DNA from: Bedellia somnulentella
Lineage: Eukaryota > Arthropoda > Insecta > Lepidoptera > Bedelliidae
Direction: 5' to 3'
Length of the DNA stretch: 64,000 nt
NCBI GenBank assembly: GCA_963576735.1
Contig: OY755190.1
Location: forward strand, 2,225,695-2,289,694
Below are positions 62,698 to 64,000 of the stretch, in pieces (positions within the stretch are counted from its first letter, which is position 1; each line of letters begins with the position of its first letter). Position numbers and translations under genes: made by a program. The notes beneath the pieces are model-generated. The model was not told the DNA's origin. It saw nothing but the letters and a program-made list of their open reading frames with translations, and did no database searches.

Positions 62698-62889
62698 TCC
62701 TGTTTTTATTGTTTCTTAGGATTATGAAAGTTGATTTTATTAAGTACTGATTTAAAAGACTGTTTTGTTAATTAAAAAGTAGTTAAAAGTCTGTGTAGAT
62801 TATTAAAAAGAGTTTAATAGTATTATTATTTAAGTACTTAGAGCAATAAGTGGGAGTCAGACTGATTACTTAGGTACTTTATTATTTAG

Positions 62890-63255
62890 CAACCGTGATA
62901 TCCAGTGGGTAGAACGCCCGGTTATTGTGCAAACGACTAGTGTTCAAATCCTGGGTCGGGCCTTCACCAATTTGTCTTTTCTAAAGACATATGTGTGGTT
63001 AATTTATCATGGTTGTTAACGGTGAGGGAAAACATCGTGAGGAAACCCATATGGCTGAGTTGTACTTAGTCATGTGACAGTGTTTTCATACAAAATGGCG
63101 ATAGGCCTGCCCCCTATCACGTGAGTACAATGTCCATGCAAAACGTGGGTACTCTGAACACCAGGTGACAAAGTCACGTGATGTTCAGAAGTATTAGTAC
63201 CTCTGCCAACCCTTTCGGGGATATTCGGCGTGAACGTTTATGTTGTGTTATGTTA
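62890..63255 (+). mobile_element. SINE family B, full length
   Basis: CCGTGATATCCAGTGGGTAG to GTGAACGTTTATGTTGTGTT. Confidence 0.75.
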
Positions 63256-63446
63256 ATTATTTAGAATAGTCTCATAATTTCATTTAGTACAAATAGTACC
63301 AAAAATTACATTACCAAAAAATATAATTTAAAGTGAAGTAAATAAATATGATTTTATTTTCCATAAATACGTATTTTATTTTTCTTTATATGTATTTTTA
63401 TCAAAACTAAAAATCACTAATACTAGGCCCTAAGTAACTTTAAAAT

Positions 63447-63536
63447 CCGACCGGATCCGGCCGGATCCGACCGGATTGGAGCCAATCCGGTGAAATCCGG
63501 CCGGATTGAAAATTATACCGGATTGCAATCCCTAGT
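63447..63536. repeat. CCGGAT-rich subterminal repeat, hAT-like end
   Basis: Repeated CCGGCCGGAT / CCGACCGGAT units end at GGATTGCAATCCCTA. The reverse TAGGGATTGCAATCC resembles a hAT terminus. The other end was not found. Confidence 0.45.
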
Positions 63537-64000
63537 GGCAACTGACCGTAGTGCAATCTCGGTACTCGGTACATCGTCTGCATCAAGAAGAACTCTTGGA
63601 CACACATTAATCTGAGATCGAGCATATAATTGTTTTAATATACCGTTCTTGGTACCAATCTCATAGAGTTCATCATCGGTTTTAGTCAAAACTACACCAA
63701 TAATGTTACGTGCATCACCTCGTCCTCTATCAACCTCAGCTCTGTTTTTCATCAGTTGGACAAATCTCAAACCCTCACTCCAATGTGAATTATCATTATC
63801 TTGAATCCACGTGGTCAGCATATTTTCTATATCCTGATTCGCTCTTTCCACACTCCCCTGACTTTGCGAATGCCTGGGTTTGCCATGAATAATTTTTAAA
63901 GTAGGCCAATATGTTTTTAAATTGTCAATAATTCGGTTTGAAATTCTCTGCCGTTGTCAGACTGAAGTATTGCAGGAGCACCAAGTAGAGTAAATATGTC
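63512..64000 (-). pseudogene. KRBA2-like retroviral-type integrase, truncated
   Basis: Minus strand: ILQSDNGREFQ (second catalytic Asp region) near 63920-63960, then in another frame VERANQDIENMLTTWIQDND then SHWSEGLRFVQLMKNRAEVD, and C-terminal LKQLYARSQINVCPRVLLDA to ALRSVAT. This order is that of integrase proteins annotated as KRBA2-like in insects. A frameshift near 63870 and an abrupt stop at the CCGGAT repeat mark it as broken. It runs off the window. Confidence 0.6.

Noticed and set aside
1..64000. A CRISPR array, bacterial operon or phage system
   Set aside because: No regular direct-repeat/spacer pattern exists; introns, SINEs and LINEs show animal nuclear DNA.

Overview
The window looks like nuclear DNA of a moth or butterfly. 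It is AT-rich, has short GT-AG exons in long introns, and is packed with insect-type mobile DNA: RTE, Dong-like, Jockey/CR1-like and RNase H-bearing LINEs, Copia, hAT, Helitrons of the lepidopteran A|TC...CTAG|T type, MITEs and hundreds-of-bp SINE-like repeats. The order is assigned from gene and repeat character. No species can be named from sequence alone.

Three cellular genes can be rebuilt exon by exon with matching splice phases. (1) Positions 2467-14047, plus strand: the 3' part of an ALMS-motif (Alstrom syndrome 1-like) centrosomal protein gene. It has five exons, one of them 4.6 kb, giving 1697 residues in the window; the 5' end lies outside. (2) Positions 60608-23372, minus strand: a complete 11-exon acyl-CoA synthetase of the luciferase / 4-coumarate-CoA ligase family, 559 residues. 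(3) Positions 42236-50903, plus strand: a complete 3-exon fatty-acid-binding-protein-like gene, 138 residues. It lies wholly inside the second intron of gene 2 on the opposite strand. A lipid-carrier gene thus sits inside a probable fatty-acid-activating gene.

Layout. 1-2466: Helitron remnant, tRNA-derived SINE and a foldback tRNA-like SINE that ends 20 nt before an ALMS exon. 2467-14047: ALMS gene, whose introns hold an array of copied exon ends (9525-10530), an RNase H LINE and a Dong-like LINE. 14050-22650: repeats, a target-site-flanked RTE element (15561-19276) and a target-site-flanked hAT derivative (20085-20912). 23372-60608: the ligase gene with its repeat-filled introns, including partial copies of its tenth exon, a LINE split by a Helitron, another split by a MITE, a Copia 3' end and a long LINE reading frame. 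60609-64000: repeats and, at the edge, a truncated KRBA2-like integrase.

The most unusual items are the foldback tRNA-like SINE family (at least five copies with direct repeats of about 11-16 bp), the tandem copies of exon ends with their splice donors in two unrelated genes, and the nested lipid-gene pair.
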